A stretch of DNA of 46,791 bases from Flavobacteriaceae bacterium UBA7302 (GCA_002471825.1 DKQS01000008.1:1-46791); one strand, 5' to 3'. Shown: positions 1 through 8,336, counted from the first letter of the stretch. A program made the numbers and translations. Notes: generated from the sequence alone by a model not told the origin.

Positions 1-133
1 AATAACTTTTATCGAAAAAAAATCGAAAAAATTTTAAACCGTCAAAATTTCAGAGCAAGGATATAAAAGTAAGAAAAAAAAATGAATTGGATAACCTATT
101 TAAGAACAAATATTTAAGTAAAAAACTCCCCGT

Positions 134-871
134 CTAGGATTTCTTTTTTCGCTTTCTTTTCTTTCTCATTTTGGCAAACATTTTTTTGTATTCTTCCACA
201 TCAACCACCGAATTTTTCTTTTCAACCACTTTAATAAAGTTGAAATTAAGTCGCGTTTTTTGTGGTTCTAATCGACCTTCCATAAATGCGCGTTGCAGAA
301 TATCTTCAATTAAATAATCTTCGTTTACATTTTCTGGATCATAAGGTGTCTTTAAAGAGAGGCTAAACAGGTTGGCAGTGGTGTTATACCAAAAGGCCCG
401 CCAGCCACTTCGTAGTTCTTTGATATTCTCAAATGCAGTATTGCCTGTTTGACGATGAATCAACTTGATGAGTACCCGGCCTTCTGTGGTTGTCATTTTT
501 TTTATTTGATCCGTAAATTCTCCTTCAATGTATTTTTGAACCAAGCGTACGTATTTTCTTCGTTTGCTTTTTCGCTTGATATTTTTCAAGCGACTATTTA
601 AGGTATCCAAACGTTTGGAGGCCAACATGGCATATGGGTAGGCCTTAAAAACCTTTCGCCGAAACCATAGATAATATCGAATGTCATCTCGAGATTTAAA
701 ATTATGCTTGGGCAATAGGGTAAATCCGTCGAACTTTACTTCTAGCGTATCACCCGGTTTTACAAAAACATACTCATCTATATTGATAGGAAGGGAATCA
801 ACCTCTTTTCGTTGTGAAAAGCCACTGAATCCTATACAGGTAATATATATTATGAGAACAATCCTTTTCAA
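134..871 (-). CDS. DUF4294 family secreted protein
   Basis: No biochemical function is known for this family, which is found almost only in Bacteroidota. The 245-residue product starts with a signal peptide (hydrophobic stretch about residues 4-18, then FSQ), so it is probably exported to the periplasm or cell surface. The middle part is rich in Arg, Lys and aromatic residues (YYLWFRRKVF near residue 67) and the last dozen residues are almost all basic (KMRKKRKRKKKS). The likely start is a TTG at 871, only 10 nt after the ligA stop codon, so the gene is probably co-transcribed with ligA and may depend on it for translation. Family assignment is by recognition of the sequence; the role is unknown. 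Confidence 0.8.
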   Translation of the reverse strand: MKRIVLIIYITCIGFSGFSQRKEVDSLPINIDEYVFVKPGDTLEVKFDGFTLLPKHNFKSRDDIRYYLWFRRKVFKAYPYAMLASKRLDTLNSRLKNIKRKSKRRKYVRLVQKYIEGEFTDQIKKMTTTEGRVLIKLIHRQTGNTAFENIKELRSGWRAFWYNTTANLFSLSLKTPYDPENVNEDYLIEDILQRAFMEGRLEPQKTRLNFNFIKVVEKKNSVVDVEEYKKMFAKMRKKRKRKKKS

Positions 872-881
872 TACTAAAAAT

Positions 882-2879
882 TTAGCTTATCATTTGAATA
901 AAATCACCTTCTGATATGATGGCTACACCCAAACTTTCTGCTTTTACTTTTTTACTCGGACCCATATTATCGCCTGCCACCACGTAATTGGTTTTCTTAG
1001 AAATCGATGAACTCACTTTGCCGCCATTGTCTTCAATGGCTTTTTTAAGTTCATTTCGACTCATTTGATGAAATACTCCAGATACCACAAATACTTGTCC
1101 CTCTAATTTATTCGACTGATTTGAGAGTTCTTCCTCAGAAATCTCAAGTTGAATACCATATCCTTTTAACCGATCTATTAATTGAATATTTCCCAAATCA
1201 TTGGAAAACTCAATGACGCTTTCTGCTATTTTATCTCCAATTTCATCCACACCAATTAATGTATCGAAATCTGCAGCCATTAATTGATCCATTGATTTAA
1301 AGTGTTTGGCCAACTTCTTTGCCACCGTCTCTCCTACAAATCGAATTCCCAGCGCAAACAAAACCTTTTCAAAAGGTATCTGTTTGGATTTCTCAATACC
1401 TTCAATCATATTCTGTGCCGATTTCTCCGCCATTCTTTCCAATGGTATGATTTGTTCGACGCGCAAATCGTATAAATCGGCATAATTTTGAATGAGTCCT
1501 TCCTTTCGCAATAAATCGACGGTCTCTCCTCCTAGCCCTTCAATATCCATTGCCTTCCTACTAATGTAGTGCTGAATTCTTCCTGTAATTTGCGGGGCAC
1601 ATCCATAGGTGTTCTGGCAATAGTGTTTTGCATCCCCCTCAGTTCTTACCAATTCGGTTCCACATTCCGGACAATGTGTTGCATATAAAGTAGGATTTGA
1701 ATCTGCAGGACGCTTACTCAAATCGACCCCTAATACTTTTGGGATAATTTCGCCTCCCTTTTCTACATAAACGGTATCCCCTTCTCGAATGTCCAATTTT
1801 TCGATTTGATCAGCATTGTGCAAGGAAGCTCTTTTGACAATGGTTCCCGCTAGTAAAACTGGTTCTAGATTCGCCACGGGTGTTATTGCTCCTGTTCTTC
1901 CTACTTGATAGGTTATTTCATTCAAAACCGTAGACACCTGTTCCGCTTGGAATTTGTAGGCAATGGCCCATCTTGGAAATTTTGACGTATACCCTAATTC
2001 CTCTTGCTGCTGTAAATTATTGACCTTAATAACAATCCCATCCGTTTCATAGGGAAGGTCATGACGTTTTTCGTCCCAATGATTGACAAATTCAATAACC
2101 TCATCAATTGATTTGGCTAAGGTTATTGCTTTTGGTACCTTAAAGCCAACCTTTCTAGCTGCTTCTAAGGTTTCATAATGAGACGCGAATGTTCTTTCGT
2201 TGGTAACCGCCTGATAAAGCAAACAATCCAAAGGTCTTTTCGCAACCTCAGCACTGTCTTGTAGTTTTAAACTTCCACTTGCTGTATTTCGTGGATTACG
2301 ATAGGGTTCTTCTCCCAATCGAACCCGCTCTTCATTCATTTTGTTGAATCCGTCTAAAGGTAACACAATTTCCCCTCGCATTTCAAAATCCGAAAGAAAT
2401 TCTCCCTGCAACTCCAAAGGAATGGATTTTATAGTTCGGATGTTGGTTGAAACGTCATCCCCTTGGAAACCATCACCTCGAGTGACGGCTCTTACAAACT
2501 TTCCGTTTTCATAAGTAAGATTGATCGAAGCACCGTCAAATTTGAGTTCGCAGGTGTATTCAATTTGAGTAGTCCCTAATATTTTTTGGATTCGCTTTTC
2601 CCAGTCCAAAACATCTTGTTTGGAATAGGAATTATCCAGCGAAAACATCCGATTTTTATGGGTAATGGTTTCAAAGTTCTTGGTGATTTGCCCACCTACT
2701 CTTTGGGTTGGTGAATTGGCATCAAAAAACTCTGGAAATTGCTTTTCTAATTGTTCTAGTTCTTTGAGTTTGATATCAAATTCAAAGTCGGAAATTGAAG
2801 GATTGTCTAATACATAATAATTGTAATTATGTGCATTTAACTCGTTCCTAAGGGCTGCTATTCTCTCTTTTGGCGTCAT
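882..2879 (-). CDS. ligA: NAD-dependent DNA ligase LigA
   Basis: Seals nicks in duplex DNA using NAD+, joining Okazaki fragments and finishing repair. The 665-residue protein has the full bacterial layout: an Ia/adenylation domain with the AMP-accepting lysine in KFDG (Lys113), an OB fold, a four-cysteine zinc finger (Cys403, 406, 421, 427), helix-hairpin-helix repeats (about 445-580) and a C-terminal BRCT domain (about 590-665, containing VVSGVF and NGGKVSSSISKKT). Length is normal for the family. It begins at an ATG and is followed 10 nt later by the DUF4294 gene. It is divergent from the sqr operon; no clear -7 element was seen on its side of the shared 195-bp intergenic region. Confidence 0.98.
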   Translation of the reverse strand: MTPKERIAALRNELNAHNYNYYVLDNPSISDFEFDIKLKELEQLEKQFPEFFDANSPTQRVGGQITKNFETITHKNRMFSLDNSYSKQDVLDWEKRIQKILGTTQIEYTCELKFDGASINLTYENGKFVRAVTRGDGFQGDDVSTNIRTIKSIPLELQGEFLSDFEMRGEIVLPLDGFNKMNEERVRLGEEPYRNPRNTASGSLKLQDSAEVAKRPLDCLLYQAVTNERTFASHYETLEAARKVGFKVPKAITLAKSIDEVIEFVNHWDEKRHDLPYETDGIVIKVNNLQQQEELGYTSKFPRWAIAYKFQAEQVSTVLNEITYQVGRTGAITPVANLEPVLLAGTIVKRASLHNADQIEKLDIREGDTVYVEKGGEIIPKVLGVDLSKRPADSNPTLYATHCPECGTELVRTEGDAKHYCQNTYGCAPQITGRIQHYISRKAMDIEGLGGETVDLLRKEGLIQNYADLYDLRVEQIIPLERMAEKSAQNMIEGIEKSKQIPFEKVLFALGIRFVGETVAKKLAKHFKSMDQLMAADFDTLIGVDEIGDKIAESVIEFSNDLGNIQLIDRLKGYGIQLEISEEELSNQSNKLEGQVFVVSGVFHQMSRNELKKAIEDNGGKVSSSISKKTNYVVAGDNMGPSKKVKAESLGVAIISEGDFIQMIS

Positions 2880-2982
2880 TCTTTATCCGATCTAAAACAG
2901 TTGAAAAATTCTATTACCAAAAATAAAACAATATTCTGGCTCTTCCAGTATCTGCGGGGAGATTGTGAATAAAAACACCCAC

Positions 2983-2998
2983 TGTAACAATTGTTACA
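2983..2998. promoter_or_regulatory. Upstream palindrome of the sqr operon (Crp/Fnr-like site 1)
   Basis: A perfect 16-bp palindrome, TGTAACAATTGTTACA. It shares the core ACAATTGT with a second perfect 16-bp palindrome whose centre lies 28 bp downstream. Twofold-symmetric 16-bp sites of this kind are typical for dimeric Crp/Fnr-family regulators; the identity of the regulator is inferred, and no such regulator gene is in the window. Confidence 0.55.
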
Positions 2999-3010
2999 CA
3001 GCGACCTTAC

Positions 3011-3026
3011 TATGACAATTGTCATA
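3011..3026. promoter_or_regulatory. Promoter-proximal palindrome of the sqr operon (Crp/Fnr-like site 2)
   Basis: A perfect 16-bp palindrome, TATGACAATTGTCATA. Its centre (3018.5) lies about 33 bp before the centre of the -7 element at 3048-3055, so relative to a start site near 3060 it would be centred close to -41.5, the classic class II activator position of Crp/Fnr proteins. The function is inferred from symmetry and spacing. Confidence 0.6.
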
Positions 3027-3047
3027 ATCTAAGGGTACCTCTTTTTC

Positions 3048-3055
3048 TAATTTTG
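3048..3055 (+). promoter_or_regulatory. -7 promoter element of the sqr operon
   Basis: TAATTTTG matches the Bacteroidota -7 consensus TAnnTTTG exactly and lies 19 nt before the sqr ATG. No TTTG is present at the usual -33 distance, which fits a promoter that depends on an activator bound at 3011-3026. Confidence 0.6.
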
Positions 3056-3074
3056 AGTAGAAATTATAAAGAAG

Positions 3075-4310
3075 ATGAGAAATTTAGTAATACTTGGAGC
3101 TGGAACTGCAGGAACGATGATGGCAAACCACCTCGTTAAAAAACTGCCTAAAAAAGAATGGAACATCCATATTGTAGACCAATACAAAACCCATTACTAC
3201 CAGCCTGGATTTTTGTTTTTACCCTTTGATATTTACACGGAAGATCAGGTAAAAAAAGTTGGGAAGAAATTCATTCCGAATGGTGTGGAATACATCCAAC
3301 AAAAAATTGACCGAATTGATAGCGAAAACAATTTGGTTCAGTTGGAAAATGGTGTACTAAGCTATGACATTTTAATCATTGCCACTGGATCCAAAATAGC
3401 TCCGGATGAAGTAGAAGGAATGAACGGTCCGGAATGGCAAAAATCTATTTTTGATTTTTACACCTATGAGGGTGCCGTTGCCTTAAGAGATAAACTAAGA
3501 GATTTCAATAAAGGCAAAGTGGTTGTCCATGTAACCGAAATGCCGATTAAATGTCCGGTAGCTCCTTTGGAATTTGCCTTCTTAGCTGATTCCTATTTCG
3601 AAAAGAAAGGAATACGAAAGGATGTAGAAATTACCTATGTAACGCCACTATCTGGTGCTTTTACCAAGGAATACACTTCTAAAACTTTGGGGTATTTGTT
3701 GGAAGAAAAGAACATCAAATTGGTACCTGACTTCGCCATTGAACGCGTCGATTATGAGAACAATAAGATCGTCGATTATATTGATCAAGAAGTTGATTAT
3801 GACTTGTTAGTTACCGTACCCACCAACATGGGTGATGAAGTGATTGAACGATCTGGATTGGGTGACGATTTAAATTTTGTCCCTACACATCCGAACACAC
3901 TTCAATCCACAGAAAATGAGAACATTTTCGTTATTGGTGATGCTACCAACGTACCTGCTTCTAAGGCTGGTTCTGTAGCCCATTTCCAAGCGGAAACGTT
4001 AACGGATAACATCCTGTTGTACATCAATAACAAACCTTTGAAAGAAGAGTTTGACGGACACGCCAATTGTTTCATTGAAACTGGTAATAACAAGGCTTTA
4101 TTGATCGACTTCAATTATGAGCAAGAACCAGTAACAGGAACATTCCCAATTGCAGGCATTGGTCCTTTGCGGTTGTTGAAAGAAAGCATTTTCAATCACT
4201 GGGGGAAATTGGCCTTCCGATGGATTTATTGGAACATGCTGTTGAAAGGAATTGCCATTCCTTTCGTATCGAGAAACTTAAGTTTAAAAGGAAAAAATAT
4301 TAAGAACTAA
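3075..4310 (+). CDS. sqr: Sulfide:quinone oxidoreductase-type flavoprotein
   Basis: An FAD-dependent enzyme expected to oxidise sulfide (or a related sulfur compound) and pass electrons to the quinone pool at the inner face of the membrane. The 411-residue protein has an N-terminal Rossmann FAD motif (LGAGTAG, residues 8-14), a second dinucleotide-fold segment, ATGS at 103-106, and the C-terminal FAD motif VIGDAT (287-291). Of the three redox cysteines of classical SQR, two are present: Cys160 in PIKCP and Cys332 in HANCF. No cysteine occupies the Cys128-type position, so it belongs to one of the divergent SQR types. The C-terminus carries an amphipathic/hydrophobic segment (WGKLAFRWIYWNMLL) suited to membrane binding. 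It leads an operon with a DsrC/TusE-like and a DsrE2-like gene, which supports a sulfur role. Confidence 0.88.
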   Translation: MRNLVILGAGTAGTMMANHLVKKLPKKEWNIHIVDQYKTHYYQPGFLFLPFDIYTEDQVKKVGKKFIPNGVEYIQQKIDRIDSENNLVQLENGVLSYDILIIATGSKIAPDEVEGMNGPEWQKSIFDFYTYEGAVALRDKLRDFNKGKVVVHVTEMPIKCPVAPLEFAFLADSYFEKKGIRKDVEITYVTPLSGAFTKEYTSKTLGYLLEEKNIKLVPDFAIERVDYENNKIVDYIDQEVDYDLLVTVPTNMGDEVIERSGLGDDLNFVPTHPNTLQSTENENIFVIGDATNVPASKAGSVAHFQAETLTDNILLYINNKPLKEEFDGHANCFIETGNNKALLIDFNYEQEPVTGTFPIAGIGPLRLLKESIFNHWGKLAFRWIYWNMLLKGIAIPFVSRNLSLKGKNIKN

Positions 4311-4322
4311 AAACTATTTAAA

Positions 4323-4631
4323 ATGATCAAAGAAATTACCAACGTTCAAATAAACGTAAACGACGAAGGATATTTAACCGACTTTTCACAATGGACAAAA
4401 GAGATTGGAGAAGAGATAGCAGGAGAACACGGAATTACCTTAACAGACAAGCACTGGGAAGTAATTGATTATATCCAGCAACAAGTTGCAAGCAACAAAC
4501 CACTTTCCATCCGAGGAATTAAAAAAAGTGGTGTGATTGATATCAAATCTTTTTATGCGCTCTTCCCTGGAGGACCATTAAAGGTTTCAACCAAAATTGC
4601 CGGAGTACCAAAACCAAAAAGTTGTATCTAA
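4323..4631 (+). CDS. DsrC/TusE-family sulfur carrier, single-cysteine form
   Basis: A small (102-residue) sulfur-relay protein that would carry a persulfide on its C-terminal cysteine. The family signature is clear: FPGGP near residue 80 and the C-terminal arm KIAGVPKPKSCI with the penultimate cysteine (Cys101, 'CysA'). The second cysteine of true DsrC, 11 residues upstream, is replaced by Thr90, so the protein resembles TusE and cannot form the intramolecular disulfide/trisulfide used in dissimilatory sulfite reduction. It lies 12 nt after sqr and 12 nt before the DsrE2-like gene. Role as acceptor of sulfane sulfur from SQR or the DsrE2-like partner is inferred from the operon. Confidence 0.9.
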   Translation: MIKEITNVQINVNDEGYLTDFSQWTKEIGEEIAGEHGITLTDKHWEVIDYIQQQVASNKPLSIRGIKKSGVIDIKSFYALFPGGPLKVSTKIAGVPKPKSCI

Positions 4632-4643
4632 AAAATTTTAATT

Positions 4644-5156
4644 ATGTCAGTAACTCAAACTATGCCTGAAACAAATACAGCGCAAGGAACCACCGTACAG
4701 AAAATGCTTTTTATTTTATCAAAAGCAACTATTGAGAACGTTTATGCCGCATTCATTATGGCCAACGGAGCTAGAATGGAAGGTATTGAAGCAGAGATCT
4801 TTTTCACTTTCTTCGGATTGGAAGCCATCCAAAAGAAAAAATTAGAACATCTTCGAGTAGCCACCGTTGGGAATCCAGCCATGCACATTCCTACCATGCT
4901 TGGAGGATTGCCAGGAGTAGAAGCTTTTGCAACATCCATGATGAAAAAGGAAATGGAAAAATTAGACATGCCTCCTGTCGGAGAATTTTTAGAAATCCTT
5001 TCTGATTCAGGTTGTAAGCTATGGGCTTGTAAATTAGCCGTAGAAATGTTCCATCTTGAAAAAGAGGACATGATTGACGAGATTGACGGAATCATTACCG
5101 TAGGAGATTTCTACAGCAGAGCAAATCAAGAAAACACACATCTGTTATTCATATAA
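4644..5156 (+). CDS. DsrE2/DsrE-like sulfur transfer protein
   Basis: A 170-residue member of the DsrE/DsrF-like superfamily, closest in layout to DsrE2. It has an N-terminal extension of about 18 residues, the alpha/beta DsrE core beginning at KMLFILSKATIENVYAA, and a conserved cysteine pair in SGCKLWAC (Cys124 and Cys129), the expected persulfide-carrying residues. DsrE2-type proteins pass sulfane sulfur between donors such as rhodaneses or SQR products and TusA/DsrC-type carriers; the adjacent DsrC/TusE-like gene is the obvious partner. It is the last gene of the operon and is followed by a strong hairpin at 5188-5215. Whether it binds the membrane, as reported for some DsrE2 proteins, is not clear from the sequence. 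Confidence 0.85.
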   Translation: MSVTQTMPETNTAQGTTVQKMLFILSKATIENVYAAFIMANGARMEGIEAEIFFTFFGLEAIQKKKLEHLRVATVGNPAMHIPTMLGGLPGVEAFATSMMKKEMEKLDMPPVGEFLEILSDSGCKLWACKLAVEMFHLEKEDMIDEIDGIITVGDFYSRANQENTHLLFI

Positions 5157-5187
5157 AAGGAAAGGCACGAAAACAGAACTGTTTAAA

Positions 5188-5215
5188 AAAACCCGAATTT
5201 CTCAATTCGGGTTTT
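5188..5215. terminator. Bidirectional terminator between the sqr operon and gap
   Basis: A perfect 12-bp stem (AAAACCCGAATT / AATTCGGGTTTT) with a TCTC loop, flanked by A-rich and T-rich ends. It lies between two convergent genes and can end transcription from both. Confidence 0.85.
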
Positions 5216-5239
5216 GTCTTTTATAATATCTATTTGTTC

Positions 5240-6682
5240 CTAATAATAAGTGAATCGTCTTACCTTGGCAATGTACTTCGCCAAGCGAATCACTTGATGA
5301 GAATATCCATATTCGTTATCGTACCAAACATATACAACAATGGTTTCATCATCTGTGATCGTGGCCTTGCTATCAAAAATTGATGGTGCCGTAGACCCAA
5401 GAATATCTGAAGAAACTAATTCGTTGTCCATAGAATACTTGATTTGTTCTACCAAATCTCCTTCCAACGCATTTTGTTTCATGATGGCATTCACCAAATC
5501 TTGATTCACCTTGGTACCCAATTGCAAACTTAAGATGGCGAGAGAACCATTTGGCACTGGCACACGGATGGCATTGGAGGTCAATTTTCCAGCCAAAGCA
5601 GGTAAGGCTTTTGACACCGCTTTTCCAGCTCCCGTTTCGGTAATCACCATGTTCAAAGCAGCTGCTCTACCTCTTCGGTATTTTTTATGCATGTTGTCTA
5701 CCAAATTCTGATCATTGGTATACGCATGAATGGTTTCTATATGTCCTTTCTTAATTCCGAAGTTGTCCTCTAACACCTTTAATACTGGTGTGATTGCATT
5801 GGTGGTACAAGAAGCAGCAGAGAAAATATCTACTTCATCCGGATTGTAATTCAAGTGATTTACCCCGTGTACGATATTTGGCACTCCTTTTCCTGGAGCG
5901 GTCAATAATACCTTACTTACACCGTTGGCTTGCATATGACGACCCAAGGCAACATCATCTCTAAAAGCTCCGGTATTATCAATGACAAGTGCATTATTGA
6001 TACCGTATTGGGTATAGTCAATATCTTCTGGATTGTTTGATGAAATCACATACACCGTAGTTCCATTAATAACCAAGGCATTGTTTTCCACATCAATCGA
6101 TACTGTCCCTAGAAAATCACCATGAACTGAATCAACACGCAATAAGGAGGCTCTTTTTTCAAGAACGTTCTTATCAATCTTCCCGCGTGTCACAATGGCT
6201 CTTAATCGCAACTGCGAACCCTTACCAATTCTCGACATGAGTTCTCTGGCCAATAATCGACCAATTCTTCCGAATCCGTATAGTACAACATCTCTAGGTT
6301 CGATGTCTTGAATGTTCGAAAAATCGCCCAATTTTGATTTCACGAACTCGATTTTATTCGCGCACAAACTCGGATTCAAATGACACTCATAGGCCAATTT
6401 ACCAATATCAATTTTTGATGGTGGTACATCCAATTCTTGAATCGCTTTGGCAATACTCAACGCATCTTCAATAGTGATTGGTTTGCTTACAAATTCGCGT
6501 GCATAATCAATTAAGGTCAACACCTCGCCTGCTCTTTTGTTGAACAAAGGGTTTCGGAACATGATCAACTCAATAGATCTATCATACCATAAATCATTTA
6601 CAATGTTGATGAATTCGATGGTATGCCTGCTAACTTTCGCCTGATCGGCAACTTGATTTTCGTAGTTTAAGGGTACATTCAT
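5240..6682 (-). CDS. gap: Glyceraldehyde-3-phosphate dehydrogenase, long form
   Basis: Interconverts glyceraldehyde-3-phosphate and 1,3-bisphosphoglycerate with NAD(P). The NAD-binding motif GFGRIGR starts only at residue 136, after an N-terminal extension of about 130 residues not found in ordinary 330-residue GAPDHs; the catalytic motif SAASCTTN places the active cysteine at residue 292. This roughly 480-residue version is known from Bacteroidota and some other bacteria. I start the protein at the ATG at 6682: the only upstream in-frame start (TTG at 6703) lies inside the promoter -7 element. It is a single-gene unit between the 5188 terminator and the htrA terminator. The extension (IEFINIVNDLWYDRS near its start) is helical in character and its function is not evident. 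Confidence 0.95.
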   Translation of the reverse strand: MNVPLNYENQVADQAKVSRHTIEFINIVNDLWYDRSIELIMFRNPLFNKRAGEVLTLIDYAREFVSKPITIEDALSIAKAIQELDVPPSKIDIGKLAYECHLNPSLCANKIEFVKSKLGDFSNIQDIEPRDVVLYGFGRIGRLLARELMSRIGKGSQLRLRAIVTRGKIDKNVLEKRASLLRVDSVHGDFLGTVSIDVENNALVINGTTVYVISSNNPEDIDYTQYGINNALVIDNTGAFRDDVALGRHMQANGVSKVLLTAPGKGVPNIVHGVNHLNYNPDEVDIFSAASCTTNAITPVLKVLEDNFGIKKGHIETIHAYTNDQNLVDNMHKKYRRGRAAALNMVITETGAGKAVSKALPALAGKLTSNAIRVPVPNGSLAILSLQLGTKVNQDLVNAIMKQNALEGDLVEQIKYSMDNELVSSDILGSTAPSIFDSKATITDDETIVVYVWYDNEYGYSHQVIRLAKYIAKVRRFTYY

Positions 6683-6700
6683 TCGTTGAAATAATTTTTG

Positions 6701-6708
6701 CAAAAGTA
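6701..6708 (-). promoter_or_regulatory. -7 promoter element of gap
   Basis: On the minus strand this reads TACTTTTG, an exact match to TAnnTTTG, 18 nt before the ATG at 6682. Its last three bases form the TTG at 6703, which rules out that codon as a translated start if this promoter is used. No good -33 TTTG was found. Confidence 0.5.
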
Positions 6709-6758
6709 TATCTTTTTTTAGAATTCGAAATCGATTTCGTTAAAATTTCAAACAAAAA

Positions 6759-6784
6759 AAATCCTGATTAAAAAATCAGGATTT
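6759..6784 (-). terminator. Terminator of htrA
   Basis: An 11-bp perfect stem (AAATCCTGATT / AATCAGGATTT) with an AAAA loop. On the minus strand it follows the htrA stop codon by 21 nt and runs into a T-rich tract, as expected for an intrinsic terminator. Confidence 0.85.
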
Positions 6785-6805
6785 CCAGTCTCTTCTTAAG
6801 GTCCA

Positions 6806-8206
6806 TTATCTAAAACCGTAACGCTCCACTTGACCATCTAAATTGATGACTTCAATGTAAAACGGATTGTTTCTTCGCAAACTACTTTCCAACACTCGAA
6901 CTGCTTCGGCCGCATTGTTAATTGGTTGCTTGTTGATCTTTGTAATGATGTATCCTTCTCTTACTCCGTAGTACTCCAAACTCTTATTGTTATTGGTTTG
7001 AATTTTAGCACCACCCGAGATATCAAAACGTTTCTTTTCTGCCTTGGTCAAATCTTTCAAAGAAACCCCTAATGCTCTTGAGGTGTAGGTATCTCTTTTG
7101 TTCAATTTCACACTCTTGGTCACCAAATCGCCACCACGATCTACCGTAATGTTTACAAATTCACCGGGTCTTTTCGCAGTCAATTGTCCTCTTAAATCAG
7201 AAAACTTAGAGATTTTCACGTTGTTGACTTTAACAATTACGTCTCCATCTTTCAACCCTGCTTTTCTTGCTCCACCATCATAAAATACTTTCGCAATTTT
7301 TACTCCAGAAATATTATTCTCTGAATTGTCGATTGAAATACCTAATACCGCTTCTTGCACCGTACCATATTCTAACAAATCGTCGACAATTTTCTTTGCA
7401 ATATTTGAAGGTACTGCAAACGAGTAACCCACAAAGGACCCTGTTCTTGAAGTAATGGCCGTATTGATTCCGACTAACTCACCTCTGGTATTCACTAAAG
7501 CACCTCCACTATTTCCTGGATTCACGGCAGCATCCGTTTGGATAAAAGAGTCGATGGACGAATTTCCTTCCAAATCTCTTCCCTTAGCACTTACAATTCC
7601 CGCTGTTACTGTAGAAGTCAAGTTGTACGGGTTCCCAACCGCGAGTACCCATTCACCAATTTGAACGGTATCTGAATCGGCAAAAGCCAAATAAGGCAAA
7701 TCCATATCCGCATCAATTTTTAGAAGTGCAATGTCATTATCCTTATCGGTACCTACCAATTCTGCTTTGTATTTTTTTCTGTTGTTGAGTGTAATTTGAA
7801 TCTCATTGGCATTGGCAATTACATGATTGTTCGTTACGATGTAACCATCCGAAGAAATAATCACACCACTACCAGTTCCTACCTGCTCGTATTGCCTTCC
7901 TCCTCCTCTATTTCCGAAGAAAAAGTCAAGAGGATTTACCTGCGTTCTTATGGCGGTATTCTTAACGTGAACCACAGCATTCAAGGTTTTCTCGGCAGCA
8001 TCGGTAAAGTCGATCGATGCATCATAAGTACCTGAAACCTTCGGCTTCGAATTAAATGCAGGATTAAAGTTTGTATTAATTTTTTCGAGTTTTTCAGGCG
8101 ACTGTTCCTTGATAATAACAGTATCATTAAATAAGAGTTTGTAACCTCCTAGGGTTAATACACCGCCTAACATGGCGACAGCTAAAAGACTAAAAAATTT
8201 TTTCAT
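6806..8206 (-). CDS. HtrA/DegP-type periplasmic serine protease
   Basis: A trypsin-fold quality-control protease that degrades or chaperones misfolded envelope proteins. The 466-residue protein has an N-terminal signal/anchor segment (residues 4-22), the protease domain with the catalytic triad His128 (VTNNHVI), Asp158 (DKDND) and Ser233 (NPGNSGG), and two C-terminal PDZ domains (about 285-375 and 380-466; the first contains GLKDGDVIVKVNN, the second REGYIITKIN). It stands alone with its own promoter (8228-8257) and terminator (6759-6784) and is divergent from dapF. Length and domain order are normal for Do-like proteases of Flavobacteriia. Confidence 0.94.
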   Translation of the reverse strand: MKKFFSLLAVAMLGGVLTLGGYKLLFNDTVIIKEQSPEKLEKINTNFNPAFNSKPKVSGTYDASIDFTDAAEKTLNAVVHVKNTAIRTQVNPLDFFFGNRGGGRQYEQVGTGSGVIISSDGYIVTNNHVIANANEIQITLNNRKKYKAELVGTDKDNDIALLKIDADMDLPYLAFADSDTVQIGEWVLAVGNPYNLTSTVTAGIVSAKGRDLEGNSSIDSFIQTDAAVNPGNSGGALVNTRGELVGINTAITSRTGSFVGYSFAVPSNIAKKIVDDLLEYGTVQEAVLGISIDNSENNISGVKIAKVFYDGGARKAGLKDGDVIVKVNNVKISKFSDLRGQLTAKRPGEFVNITVDRGGDLVTKSVKLNKRDTYTSRALGVSLKDLTKAEKKRFDISGGAKIQTNNNKSLEYYGVREGYIITKINKQPINNAAEAVRVLESSLRRNNPFYIEVINLDGQVERYGFR

Positions 8207-8227
8207 AATCTACATTTTTGATCCAAC

Positions 8228-8257
8228 CAAATATACAATTTTAACATTTACACCAAA
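8228..8257 (-). promoter_or_regulatory. Promoter of htrA (-33 and -7 elements)
   Basis: On the minus strand TTTG (8257-8254) is followed, after 18 nt, by TATATTTG (8235-8228), an exact TAnnTTTG match. The -7 element ends 21 nt before the htrA ATG, leaving room for a short leader. This is the best complete Bacteroidota-type promoter in the window. Confidence 0.65.
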
Positions 8258-8336
8258 TTCGTTTAACTTTGCTTTAACTGGATTTAACCGGTCTTTAACA
8301 AGCTGCAGCTAGTCTCAAAAATAGTATCTTTAACTT

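Noticed and set aside
2964..2972. TGTGAATAA, a DnaA-box-like nonamer before sqr
   Set aside because: Isolated, far from dnaA, and expected by chance in AT-rich DNA.
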